Shown here one piece after another: positions 41,971-53,562 of a DNA stretch of 64,000 bases. The notes under the pieces were generated by a model. That model was not told the DNA's origin. It searched no databases and saw nothing but the letters and a program-made list of their open reading frames with translations. Every line of letters begins with the position of its first letter. Position 1 is the first letter of the stretch. The translations under genes and the position numbers were made by a program. The stretch comes from Terfezia claveryi (lineage: Eukaryota > Ascomycota > Pezizomycetes > Pezizales > Pezizaceae), in assembly GCA_015179025.1 (NCBI GenBank), contig WHUX01000153.1:1-64000 (forward strand), written 5' to 3'.

Positions 41971-44909
41971 ATGAACAGATACAAAACCCTATGCCAATGG
42001 TGCCCACGATTCTATACTTCAGCTGGAGCATATTCAAATCATCTGGAGAAGGTTCATCCCGAAAAAAACGTGAAGGATCTTAATGGGCCACTGCCACCGT
42101 CTCGAAAGCGTCGGTTCTCCAACACCAGAGATACTACTAATTTAGATTATGATATAGACGAAGTCAATTTCACAGATATTATATCTGCTGATGTTGATTA
42201 CTACTCTGATTCATGCCATAGCGAGGGATCTGATAGGGAGGCTCGAACTTTTTGTATTGAACCAAAATCCGATGAGGGAAGTCAGCACATTGATGCAATC
42301 ACCTATCCACGTGCAGGCAACCCAATACGTCCACATGTATTTCCGGAGGAAGACCGAAACTTCAATTTGTTTGCTCCATTCCGCACCTCAATTGATTATC
42401 GACTGGCACGCTTCTTCAATTCTACAAAGACCTCACAGTCAAAGATCGACCAGTTTTTCAAGGATAACCTCTTGAAAGGCCTCAATCCAACGCACGAGGT
42501 TCAATTTCGGTCAGCATATACAATGTATAAGCTTATCGACGCAGCGGCAAATGAACCTTCCTGGCACTCAGGAACAGTGAACTACCCATTACTCAAGGGG
42601 GTGGCCTTTTATTATCGGAATATTATTGCAGCAGTGAAGTACCTTCTACGCCAAAAGGTTTATGCCAGCGAGATGGCCTGGGGCCCGCGGCAAGAATACG
42701 ACAACGAAGGGAACAGGGTATATAGTGAGATCCATACTGCACAGTGGTGGGAAGACACTCAGGTGAGCAATTTGTGTGTACTACGTCGGATATCCAACTA
42801 ACTGAAACGGATAGGCTTTGCTACCTGAAGGCGGGACACTTGTTCCGATTTTACTAGCATCAGATGAAACTCACCTAACGAATTTCTCTGGAGACAAAAA
42901 GTTATGGCCTGTTTATATGAGTATAGGCAATATCGGAAGCTCCATACGCAATACACATACGATGCATGCCTGGATACCAATTGCACTACTACCGATTGGC
43001 CCGAAACGAATCAACAAAATACCTGGGTATTCGGTAGAAACGCAGGAAATTCAGGCGTTGCAAACCATACACGATGTTTTGGCGCATTTGCTAAAACCGC
43101 TATCTGACGTGAGATGTCAGAAAGGCTACGAGATGGTTTGTGCTGATGGGAACGTACGCTTATGCTTTCCTAAGCTCTTTTGTTGGCTCGCTGACCATAT
43201 GGAAAATGCTACAATCCATGGTATTGCAAACAACCGCTGCCCTTCTTGCACAATTCCGACCGAGAAGCTTGGTGAGTATTCAGGAAGTGGTTATCCAGCT
43301 CACTCACATCAAAATTATGCCGCAGCGTACAACAATTCCGACGCTGTCAGTTTGAAAGCAAACGGCGTTAAAAACATCAAAAACGCCTTGTGGTCAGTCC
43401 CAAATATAAATCCGCCTGAGCTCGTTCGAGCAGATGTTTTGCACAATATCCTCCTAGGAGTGTTAAATCATTTAATGGATTGGATTCAAGGTTTTCTAGA
43501 ATACTATGAGCGGATTAATGCATTTGACTATGTCTGGCATCGGTTGCCTCCCTACCCCGGATTTTCAGTTCCGACCAAGGGATACCGAGTTGTTTCACAA
43601 TGGTCGGGAAAGGAAATGCGGAACTTTGGTAAAGTCATTCTTGGAACATTTACCGCGGCGTTGCGTCGGAAGGCCAACCAACCACGGCCCACCGGAGGTC
43701 AGGTACAGGAGTTCAACCGAGCAATTCGCTGCGTACGTAGCATCACTGACTTCTATCTCATGACTCAGTATCCTAGTCATACGGATAAGACAGTTTCTTA
43801 TTTACAAGAATATTTGCGTGTGTTTCATGAAACTAAAGCTGTGTTCTTGAGGTTCCGTGCTGATAAGAAAACAAGAAAGGCTGCTGCAGAAGCACATAAG
43901 GATTTGTTGAAGGAACAAGCGGGATCATTGGTTGAAGACCTCAGGGCGTCGGAAAAGGTTAGGATGCGTCAAGAAAATACCTTGCACCGTCGGGAATTGG
44001 TGAATGAGATTTTACAAGAAGGGGCGCACTTCAATTTCCCAAAAATCCATTTAATCTCCCATTATGCCGAACAGATTCCGAAGTTTGGGGCTCTAGCTCA
44101 ATATTCCACGAATATCAGTGAAGCTATGCATAAAGGCCTTAAGGATGCTTACCGTCGAAGTAATAGGGTTAATGCAACACCACAGATAGTTACTACCTAC
44201 ACGAGGGATCATACTTTTGCTATGAAGGACTTGACACTTAATCTATGGAACCAGGTTAGGCAAAACGGAGATGTGACGCCAGGTGTCGGAAAACAGGTCT
44301 ACTTGAAGTTGCGGGGGAAATTGAGTTGGGATTAATATCCAGCCTCGAGGATCTGGAGCGTGTAACTGGCTTGCCAGATCTGGTGCTGACAACGCAAGCG
44401 TTTTTAAGGCAGGAAGTTAGAAGCATGGATTCGACCCTACCGAGCTGTTAGTTCAGGAAATTCGTTCATATGGGGTGCTTCAAATTCCAGTGCCAAAATT
44501 CAGTGGAGAAGGGTTCATTTTGCACAATGCTAGATGCACCGAGAAATTTCACAGGAAGGAAAGATACGATTGGATATGGGTAAGGAGACAGCGTGCATTG
44601 GATGAGGCACCAGTAGGGACGCTGAATGGTCGAATACCAGGACGAATCAATGCATTGTTCAAAGTAATAACTATAGCAGGAATGGTGCACCGGTTGGCGC
44701 ATGTGAATCTGCTTCAATGCATTGGGTTGAATGCTGTGCAGGGCACGGAAGGGATGGTTCGCGTTGGATTGCCGATGAGTGGGGAAGGGGTTATAGTTAA
44801 GATATCACAAATAGAAGGGATTGCGCATTTGATACCATTAGAGCCGGGGGAAAGTTGGTTGGTAAATAATAGAATAGACTTAGAGACATGGAATATGATT
44901 TATGATTAG
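41971..44909 (+). pseudogene. Plavaka (CACTA-type) transposase
   Basis: Exon 1 is 41971-42762 and the intron 42763-42814 (GTGAGC, branch CTAACTGA, TAG). Exon 2 is open from 42815 to 44335. The N-terminus is a C2H2 finger (CQWC..HLEKVH, residues 7-28). The fungal Plavaka signature follows the intron: VPILLASDETHLTNFSGDKKLWPVY, then HAWIPIALLPIGP, VCADGNVRLCFP, NRCPSC, RADVLHNILLGVLNHLMDW and FPKIHLISHY. Two frameshifts (about 44325 and 44425) separate the last 150 residues (KFHRKERYDWIWV to NNRIDLETWNMIYD). I found no flanking inverted repeats with confidence. Confidence 0.85.
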
Positions 44910-45099
44910 GAAATAATAAACTTGTGACCAGTTGAGAGAAGAGCCACAAAGAACGTGAAGTGTCGGATGTAAAACAGGTGCCAGGCCAATATTAGGAGGG
45001 CATGTGTGGGGGCGTATAGAGGTAAGCAGAAAATTGTAACACATGGGATGGTATAAAAGTAGTTGATGCGTCCGGATACAGATTTGTTTATTTTTTCTG

Positions 45100-45300
45100 C
45101 TGAAGTTTGAGGGTGCACATAGGGTGTATGAGAGGCAGTGGGAATTTGGTGGTGTTCGAGGTGTAGAGCATATATTTTGAGGATGCGCATGGGGTGCATG
45201 AGTGGGAGCAGAAATTTTGTAGTATGAACAGGGTGCATGAGAGGCAGCAGGAATTTGGTGGTGCACCAGGTGGAACAAAACTAGTTGCTGCGTCATGATG
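45100..45300. repeat. Degenerate minisatellite, 55- to 65-bp period
   Basis: About three copies contain GGGTGCATGAGAGGCAGCAGG, AATTTGGTGGTG and an intervening variable part. It lies between the Plavaka gene and the next TIR element. The minus ORFs here are shadows. Confidence 0.6.
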
Positions 45301-45323
45301 GAGAATTTTTTTTGCTGATGTTT

Positions 45324-46163
45324 GGGGGGGTCCACTAATCTGTTCACGCATATTACGCGCTCCTATAGCTATACCAGTACCTAGACTTCATGCGCTTTTT
45401 CTATGGCTAATATACCATGTATGATTACTCCATACACTCTTATAGGCAGGCATGCTTTAAATTACGCGCTGCGATAGCTATCTGTTAGTTAGATGCGGTT
45501 CCACAGTTACAATCACGCTTCAGGGTAATCTTCGCTCAGGTCTGTGCTTGTGGCTCTTGGTGTATGACCAGGCATGCGCTGCTGGTAGGTAGTTGTGTTC
45601 CCAATGATAGATTGCCTATTATAGTAGAATATACTCCATACATAGCACCAAAATATATATATGTATAATCATAAAATATATAGAGATGATTATTCTAAAT
45701 ACTTTCGCTCTCGGCTAAAGATCATATATGTGCTCTCTATGTTGGTAAGTAATAGCCAACTTGTACTTCTAGTGATGTTTATTTATAGAGTATGGTATTA
45801 CAGTAAGATCTTACTCTGAAGTTCATTCAACACTGTGTATAGGTTTACTCTGACACCCGCACCTACAAACTATGCGAAAATATAAACTATAGTAGTTTAG
45901 ACATATTAAAGATACCAAATGCAATAGAAGCGAGTGGGGAACACCAGGTTACCCTGAAGCAGGATAGTAACTACAAAGCATATCAAACCAATAGATAATT
46001 ATCGCAGCGTGTAATTTAAAGCATGCCTACCTTAAGAGTGTATGGAGTAATAAAGCAATCATACATGGTATATTAGCCATAGAAAAAGCGCATGAAGTCT
46101 AGGTAGTACTGGTATAGCTATAGGAGCCTGTAATATGCGTGAACAGATTAGCGGACCCCCCCC
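45324..46163. mobile_element. Non-autonomous DNA element with TIRs of about 155 bp
   Basis: Inverted repeats start GGGGGGGTCC(A/G)CTAATCTG and continue through TTCACGCATATTAC, CTATAGCTATACCAGTA and GCATGCTTTAAATTAC. The left copy is 45324-45480 and the right copy about 46008-46163. They differ by small indels. The 530-bp interior is AT-rich with no ORF. I could not identify a target duplication. Confidence 0.78.
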
Positions 46164-46204
46164 GAAGCACAACAGAAGCACTGAGAGATATCGCCATGTA
46201 CTAG

Positions 46205-46352
46205 GTAATTGAGTATGTTGCGGAGTGTGCTGGGTATGGGCGTGGTATGCTGCTGAGTATGGGCGCAGTATGCTGCTGGGTATGGGGATGGGTATACTGC
46301 GTGTCGGTTATGCTGGGTATGCTGGGTATGCTAGGTAGGGTATGCTGAACTG
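46205..46352. repeat. TGCTGGGTATG-type minisatellite
   Basis: Short units of the form TATGCTG(C)TGGGTATGGG repeat irregularly. No gene is seen. The stretch to 46670 holds only short ORFs. Confidence 0.7.
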
Positions 46353-46750
46353 CATGGGCGCGTGTTAGTCTGGCATAAAAAAGGGGCCTTTGCATATAGC
46401 CATGCCAAGGCAGCGAGGGTGTTGGTCTAGTAGAGAGAGTGGTTTAGTGTTGTATTTCTTAGACATGTTCCACTAAGTGGAGGGCATTTTACAGTAGTCC
46501 GTGTTACCCGGAGGGCATTTTAAAGGTTTTCCAATTCAGTGAAGTTTGGAGCAATCATAATTACAATACTTTTGTCTACATGTTGCACGATTTCTTTTCA
46601 CAATGGAAAATAGGATCCGGGTAAGGTACAAAGCGGTACTTTCTTAATCGCAGGCACTTTTTTATACACAGATTGCTAAGGTACTTCAATTCCTCGATTT
46701 TAAATCTAAACGAAGCAAGTTCTACCGAGAATTATACAACAGGTAGATGC

Positions 46751-48192
46751 TGTTTTACCATTGGCTACCTAGGTAAAGTGACCGACCACGGTAGGTTGAC
46801 CGGGGTCAACACGCTAGCCATTTTCGGGAATCCCGTGATGCTAGGCGAGCAGAGTGGTAAGCGGCCATTCTGGCTAAATGAGATCTATGGAAACAACTTC
46901 GCTCTACAACATGGTAGCCCTCATGCCCGCCAAAATCAGCCTATATACAATACCTCCAGTCTACGATATGACCTCCGGTCAACCACCCCCCCCTCGACCC
47001 ACCATATAGGCTGAATATCGGGCAGGTGAGCCTATGAGCACTAGAAGGCCTTTACAAGCATCTATATTCATAATAAAACAGCTTTTATAGTAGCAGCCTA
47101 CAATATAGTGAAATGTATATTAAACAAGTCACTCACCGCTGTTTATTGAGAATGCGCTAATTATGCTATCCTAAACCACCTGCTCTCAATCTGCTGCAAA
47201 ATACTCATCTCGCCACTACGGAGAGGCTTCTAATAGTACGAATATGCCTCTGCATTAAAGACCACGCCTCCAATAACTCTCCCAATAAGACCCCCCCCCC
47301 GTCCCTCTCCATTACACCCCTCCCTCCATTAACCCCATGGGCCGAATATCCCCTTTACACCAACCATGTGCTTAAGCCCAAGCATACCCGATACCAGTAG
47401 GAGATATATAAGTGCTAGGTGCTAGGGTAGACTCGCCAAACTAGGTAGGACCTAGGTTGGGGAAACTAGGTTAGATGCACTAGATTAGACACTGGTTACA
47501 TCTAGGTGCAGCCAGTTAGACGCTAAGTCAGGTGATAAGGCGTCGTGGAAGTTTAGTTGAGTTATAGGCCTATTCGTCCAATATTTTGCCTATATGGTGG
47601 GGTCGAGTGGGGGGGGGGGGGCCTTCTTAGAGGGCCGTTGGGGGTAGTGGTCTTTAATGCAGGGACATATTGGTACTATTGGAAGCCTCTCTGTGGTGGT
47701 TGAGAATACTGTGAATGAGTATTTTGCAGCAGATTTGAGAGCAGGAGGTTTAGGGCAACATAAATCAAGTAAAATTAGCGAATTCTCAAATAAACTTATT
47801 TTGTAGCGGTGAATGAATTGTTTGATAGCATACCGTTTCACTATATTGTAGGCTGCTGCTATAAAAGCTGTTTTAGTACGAATATAGATGCTTGGTAAAG
47901 GCCTTCTAGTGCTCATAGGCTCACCTGCCCAATATTAAGCCTATATGGTGGGGTCGAGGGGGTGGGTGGTTGACCGGGAGGTCATATCGAAGACTGGAGG
48001 TATTGGTATATAGGCTGATTTTGGCGGGGCATGAAGGCTACCATGTTGTAGAGCGAAGTTGTTTCCATAGATCTCAATTTAGCCAGAATGGCCGCTTACT
48101 CTGCTCGCCTAGCATCACGGGATTCCCGAAAATGGCTAGCGTGTTGACCCCGGTCAACCTACCGTGGTCGGTCATCCTTAGGTAGCCGATGG
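46751..48192. mobile_element. Giant inverted repeat, 1.44 kb, with arms of about 570 bp
   Basis: The left arm (46751 to about 47305) begins TACCATTGGCTACCTAGG and contains GTTGACCGGGGTCAACACGC. The right arm (about 47615-48192) is its inverted copy with many substitutions. The 300-bp loop has its own repeats (CTAGGTT words). The phrase GCCTATATGGTGGGGTCGAG occurs three times: inverted in the left arm, and direct at about 47590 and 47940. Long G/C runs border the loop. No credible coding sequence lies inside. Confidence 0.8.
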
Positions 48193-48520
48193 TACAGCGT
48201 TGTGGGAGATCAAATGGCACAATTCTACAACAAACATCATATTTGGCAAACCAGCTGTGGGTTCGTTCGCATACATATTTCGCATGGGAGTACAGGCATT
48301 AGAGAGCTGCTGATCCATACAGCAGCCACAAAGGAAACAAAAAACATAGATTTGATGCGATGAAACGTAAAACGGAGGACGCCAAAACCAAATGCAAAAT
48401 AAAACATGATCCTGCAGCACATCATTCGCAACCCCCCCTCCCACAAATATCATTCAACCACTCACTAATCCTTAAATTCCTCCCTCCACTTCTTCTGTTC
48501 CTCCTCCTCCAACCACCTCC

Positions 48521-49604
48521 TTACATACTCCTTTTCCGTCCATAAATTGCCGCCAGCTCAAGCATTGGATGTTGAAACTCCTCCTCGTCATCATCGTCCT
48601 CCGCCTCCTCCTCCTCCATCGCCTCCCCCCTAAGGCCATGTACAGCGCCCCAAATTCGGGGAATAACCCTCAAACACGCCCCTAAGGTTGCGATATTCCT
48701 CAGAAATACCAAAATATTGACTCTAAGATTATCGTAGTGGTTACTATTAGAGAGAAGTTGGAGATGACTGGCATATAATTGTAGTCGATAAAGGTCCGAT
48801 GACGTGACCAGTACATCGGGATTAAAACTTTTCCAGATTCTGTCCCATGGGAGATGGACAACATGCTCGTCAACTACGATCCAACTTGGCACTTGGTCGA
48901 GATACCTCTGGCCATCTGCATGCACGGGTCTAACCGGTTCTCCAAACCCTCCGGTATAGTATTGACATACTCATCATCCGTACCACCGACATAGGGCATG
49001 AGTATATGCTCCCTCCTCCCCTCTACCGTTAGCTGGGCGACCCAGCTTTTGGCGTCGGGCCCCATGAATCTCGTGGAAGAATATGAGGGGATGGGAAAGA
49101 CGTTCAAAATGAGGCAGCGGAGTCGGGCATCATTACGGCTAGATACGACAAGTGCGGAGTGGTAGTTATGCTTGGTAGCACCAGTGGGGGCAGTGGTGGA
49201 GAGGTGAGTGCTGCCAGGCCCAGGAATGGATTTGTCGAGGCGGACTTTAATCAGTTGGCCGGGAAGTGGGAGGAGATAGTCTTCCTGGAACCTGCGGGTG
49301 ATTAAAGAGGGTTTCGAGGTGGCTGGGGTTAGCAATCCCGGGGTGTCAAGACAGCAGATATTCCGGGGGATGTGGGCGTTGGTGTCAGAGGGCGTGACAT
49401 TACCGGAGGCGTGGTGGCCCCGAAGGGAGTCGATATTGCGGGGATGTTGGTGCTAGTTGGGGTCAGTGACAGTGATGCGGATACCTGTGATGTGAAGGTA
49501 TTTACGGCTCGCATACTCTGTACATATACAAACATATAACAAACGGATATAGCCAAGGCGCTAGGGGCATGGTTGCATACTGGATGGCACATCCCCCTAG
49601 TCAC
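48521..49604 (-). pseudogene. Hypothetical protein gene with two frame breaks
   Basis: Three overlapping minus-strand frames join into one plausible protein. A Thr/Ser/Pro-rich N-terminus (49604-49335) leads through a break at a CCCCGGG run (about 49338) into SLITRRFQEDYLLPLPGQLIKVRLDKSIPG and WVAQLTVEGRREHILMPYVGG. A break near 48912 then leads into QRYLDQVPSWIVVDEHVVHLPW and an acidic Glu/Asp run (EEEEAEDDDDEEE) near the end. The breaks could be mutations, sequencing errors or unseen introns. The family is not recognised and the role is unknown. Confidence 0.45.
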
Positions 49605-52520
49605 CCGTTTGGGCTGTGGCTTGTGCCAACCAGACTATCGTTGCCCCTTCATGTGTGGTTTGGCCGATATGGTTGTACCACTCTGTGAGGCGGCAGCGGT
49701 TCTGGGGTGGCGGTTGGGGAGGATATGACTATAGGGCAGGGCAGTCTTGCTGGCGGTGGTGGCTCCGATTTTTGGATTCGCGGTGCGTTTACTTTAAACT
49801 GACAAGGATCGTTGTTTGCCAGTTGATGGCCAAAACCAACCAGACTAACAAATATCATCATGTACCGGGTACCTAAGCTCCAGAGCTATAATATAATTCA
49901 ACCATCCGAAGTCACGTTATCAGACTTGGCCACCCTTCGGAATATGTCAGACTATATCTGGCCCAACTTTATAGTGATAATACACGCACGAAATTTTGAT
50001 TAGGTAGGTATTCAGCTATAAATGCAGATATCTGCTTACGATAGGTATAACCTAACTTTGAATACATCTAATGCGTTACACCATGGTCTTTAAATAGCTT
50101 TCGTTTATTTGTTTGTAAGTTTGTGATGTCGAGACGCTCGATGGCACTTACCATACGTCTTTACTTATGCGGTACTTAGTGAGCATGCTCATACATGTGT
50201 CTTTACTTGTAAGAACATGTGAGCTCAGCTTTTTGCTTTATGAGATGAATGGTATCATATCAGGTGTCTGCAACACAGAATCATATTGGGGAGAACTGCT
50301 GGAATGAGTCTTCTATTACAAGACATTCTTATGTTCCCATGCAAGGCAGAGCTTAATTAAGGTTGTTTATATTGATGCTTCACTACAGAGATCTGGTCTC
50401 TGGCAAATTCCCAGCTGTTCTCGTATTTGCAGCTGTATTTTTGCTTTTCTAAAAGCAACCGCCGCCAAGATGGCTCAGCATCCCAACCTAGTCTCGATCA
50501 GACCATCCCAACCCGAGCCAGACTAATCCCAACCAGACTACTCAGCATCCTAATAGAGAAGATACCGACTTAGGAAATCAGCTACCAACACCACCACCAT
50601 ACCCTGCCCATACCCTACCACCTTGTGCTCCCCCGTTTCTTCTTCTCCTCCTTCTCCTCCAACTTCTTCACATCCATCAGCTTCTTGCTTAATCCTATCT
50701 CTATCAGCAATTTTGTTGTTTGGGCTTATCATCTACTTATCCATCACTGTAAAGATGTGAGTGTTACTTCATATATTTAATATCCTGCCACCCCATCGAG
50801 ATCAGATATTCGAAACTCATTTTAGTAGCTTGATGACCGCGATTAGCTAACAGCTACGAAATAGGGAGAAAGCCACTATTTCGGTTATTTTGGAGTCGAT
50901 CATTCTCTGCCTCCTAACTCTCCATTTTATCATCTATTTTTGCACCATCTTCTCTGGGTTGAAGCTTTCGATCAGCTGCTCTGGTGTCAAGCTGTCTTTC
51001 CCGAGGAAGGCGGTAGTTCTTCCGGACCAAGCTCCGGACCCACCCCTTGAATTAAGGGGTGAAGGGGGGGTTTTGGATTGGGGGGAATCAGATTTGTTTT
51101 GAAGATCATAAGAGCGAAAATGCACAAACACATAAGAACGATAAATATGGGAAGAGTAACAGGTATGATTATTATTTTTATTGAGACATCCATGTCAGAG
51201 TTCTACTTCTACTTCTACTTCTATTTCTACTTGCTACACCCTAACTACTAAACTTATTGATGCCTACTAGGCTGTTCGGAATGAAAATCGGAGCCGAAAT
51301 CAAGGTCTCCGCTCCAGCCTGCATCACACATACAGCGGCATTGGAAGCATTAGAACTCTCACACTATATAAACTCCAAGCTGGAACCATGGATTCAGCCC
51401 ATTAGCAGTCATTCTACAGAGAACGACGCCGAATCGCGGGTGCACAAATAGCAGAAAAAAGTCGGCAGAGGCAAAGGACTTTGCGGGAGTGCATAGGCTT
51501 TGTTAGGAGAGGATGATTAGAGGATATTCCATGGTCGGGGAGGATTTTAGAGGGTAACAGGAAGCTTATACACTCATTTCACTACATATCTTGATATAAG
51601 CATATATTCGCTATAAGAATGGGGGTCGACCGCCCGATGACATGCTTGTAGCGAAGTTCTTACTGTGCTCTCCGCCAGTCTCGCACAATGCTCAACCACC
51701 TATTCAATAACCTTCGGCGTGCTGGAGTCCGCTCGCAAAGACGAGTGAATACCTCGGTAAGTGCAATACAAAAAAGAGATGACTTAGAGGTGACTTCTTA
51801 ACATATATATGTAGGCTTAGAATACTCAGGCATATAACCACTGGCTCTCTGATAGGGCGGAAATGCTTCAGGGCTTTATGGTAGTATACGGTTTCACTAG
51901 TGTAAGTAATGCCTTAGGTTTGTATATACACTCTACAATTACTAATTGATACTTCATAGTTGGCCTTATTGTGGCAAATCAGTCAGGAGTTAACGCCAGA
52001 CTAAGGAGTTAAGCAAGAGAATAGATACCAATATGGCATCAATGAATACCAATATCACGGTGGCAATGGCTATTATACTTGTTTTTCCCTTCCTACAGTC
52101 GCAATCAACAGCACACTCATTTTACTACGACACCTGCATTTTATGCATTTCGAAACTCCTTATTTAATTCTCACTATAATCTAAGACTAGCTAAATACAC
52201 AAGTATCGCGGAACGCGGAACCCCAAAAGACCAAGCAGATCGTGCGCGTCCGAATAAGCCTTGTAGTGACCGTCCAAATAAGCCCTGTATTCCTGTCCAA
52301 GTGAGCCTAGAATCGAGCGAGCAAATCAGCGAGCATATGAGCGAGAGAATTGAGCGAGAAAATCAGTGAGGAAATGGTGTGGTAGGGAGAATACTAAGAT
52401 AGGACTAGCTTAATGACAAAAAGGTAGACTGGAAGATACCAGAAAAGGTATGAGCCACAAAAGGACAATCTCAAAAAGGCATGATACCGAAAGATGAAGT
52501 CAAAAATTCTGTATACTACT
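49605..52520. other. Intergenic stretch without a convincing gene
   Basis: Only ORFs below 100 codons occur here. The motif CCAACCAGACTA appears at 49626, 49837 and 50529. A TTCTAC hexamer microsatellite lies at 51195-51232. The sequence at about 51590-51660 (ATAAGCATATATTCGC, ATGCTTGTAGCGA) recurs in decayed form at 53403-53465. Confidence 0.5.
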
Positions 52521-52529
52521 AATTGCGTG

Positions 52530-52648
52530 CTGCGGTGGGAGACTTTCCCGCGTGATCACCCACTGCAGTACTAGCCCGGCGATCTAAAGCTTCGATATGG
52601 CAGAGCGAACGGGATGCCTCATTTTCTTCAGTCTATGGTCGTAGATGT
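52530..52648 (-). rRNA. 5S rRNA-like gene, variant or pseudogene
   Basis: On the minus strand the 5' part matches the neighbouring 5S copy (ACATCTACGACCATAGACTG, then CATCCCGTTCGCTCTGCC and AAGCTTTAGATCGCC). The 3' end reads GGGAAAGTCTCCCACCGCAG instead of the expected GGGAATCCCTGGTGTTGTAG, so it cannot close helix I with its own 5' end. It is probably a pseudogene. Confidence 0.6.
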
Positions 52649-52784
52649 CAAATGATGATGCACTCTCAAATTAGCTTAGTTGGTTTTGTATCAGGCTTAA
52701 TATCGAAAACCGCATAACAAACCGAGTAATCAGCATCCCGATGATGTATATACTGTAGCTAAGTGCTATGAGAAAATAAAAAAA

Positions 52785-52902
52785 TCTACAACACCAGGGA
52801 TTCCCGCATGGACCCACTGCAGTACTAGCCTGGCGATCTGAAGCTTGGATATGGCAGAGCGGACGGGATGCCTCGTTTTCTTCAGTCTATGGTCGTAGAT
52901 GT
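52785..52902 (-). rRNA. 5S rRNA gene
   Basis: The 118-nt minus-strand sequence starts ACATCTACGACCATAGACTG, contains CATCCCGTCCGCTCTGCC and AAGCTTCAGATCGCCAGGC, and ends GGGAATCCCTGGTGTTGTAG, matching fungal 5S rRNA in order and length. A run of seven T follows immediately, as expected of an RNA polymerase III terminator. A slightly short loop (GGGTCCATGCGGG where GGGTGACCATGCGGG is common) leaves open that this copy is also a variant. It forms a direct repeat with the copy 250 bp away, together with flanking AAATTAGCTTA sequence. Confidence 0.78.
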
Positions 52903-53562
52903 CCACTAATGATGCACTCTCGATTTTATGTCACCTGTTCACTGTCAAATTAGCTTACTTGGTTTTGTATTAGACCGAGTGATCCGATGATACTGACTGT
53001 GAAAACAATGGCCTCTTCTTCCAAATCTTCGGTTGTCCAACAACATCAGGCATGGTCGGAGCTTGACCGGTTACACCTCAGGGTAGCGCCGGCGCATATT
53101 GAAGGATTACTCCCCTTTTCTCTTCAAGCTGAACCTATAGCCAATATCAGGGACCTACAAGATGTTCTACAGCGTGAGAGAAAAGTATTGAGACTCTAGA
53201 AATACAATGCAGGCGTCTGCATGTTCAGCGCAGGATCACTGACTTTCTGGTGCCTCCTCTCCTTGACATTCCCGCCTCCACACCTACTACTCTCGTTTGG
53301 ATATTTCTTGTTTATAATCTCTGCTTGGATTGATAAGCCTATTCCACAACATTTCCTAGCGCTAGTTAACTTCATTTTATAGTTACCTATTTTCTCTTGC
53401 TATAAGCATATATTGGTTACAAGCATACTTCTCCCGGTCCGAACGATATGCTTGTATCGAGAGTCCTCTGTAGATAGTTCTCCATGCTCCGACTTACTCT
53501 TCCACCAACAATACAAGCATGCCAGGCATCTCGAAATCTATCAAGTAAATCGTGTTATCAAA

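Noticed and set aside
44880..45351. Cys/His/Pro-rich minus ORFs of 87-155 codons
   Set aside because: They cover a minisatellite and the non-coding flank of a TIR element; no motif with proper spacing.
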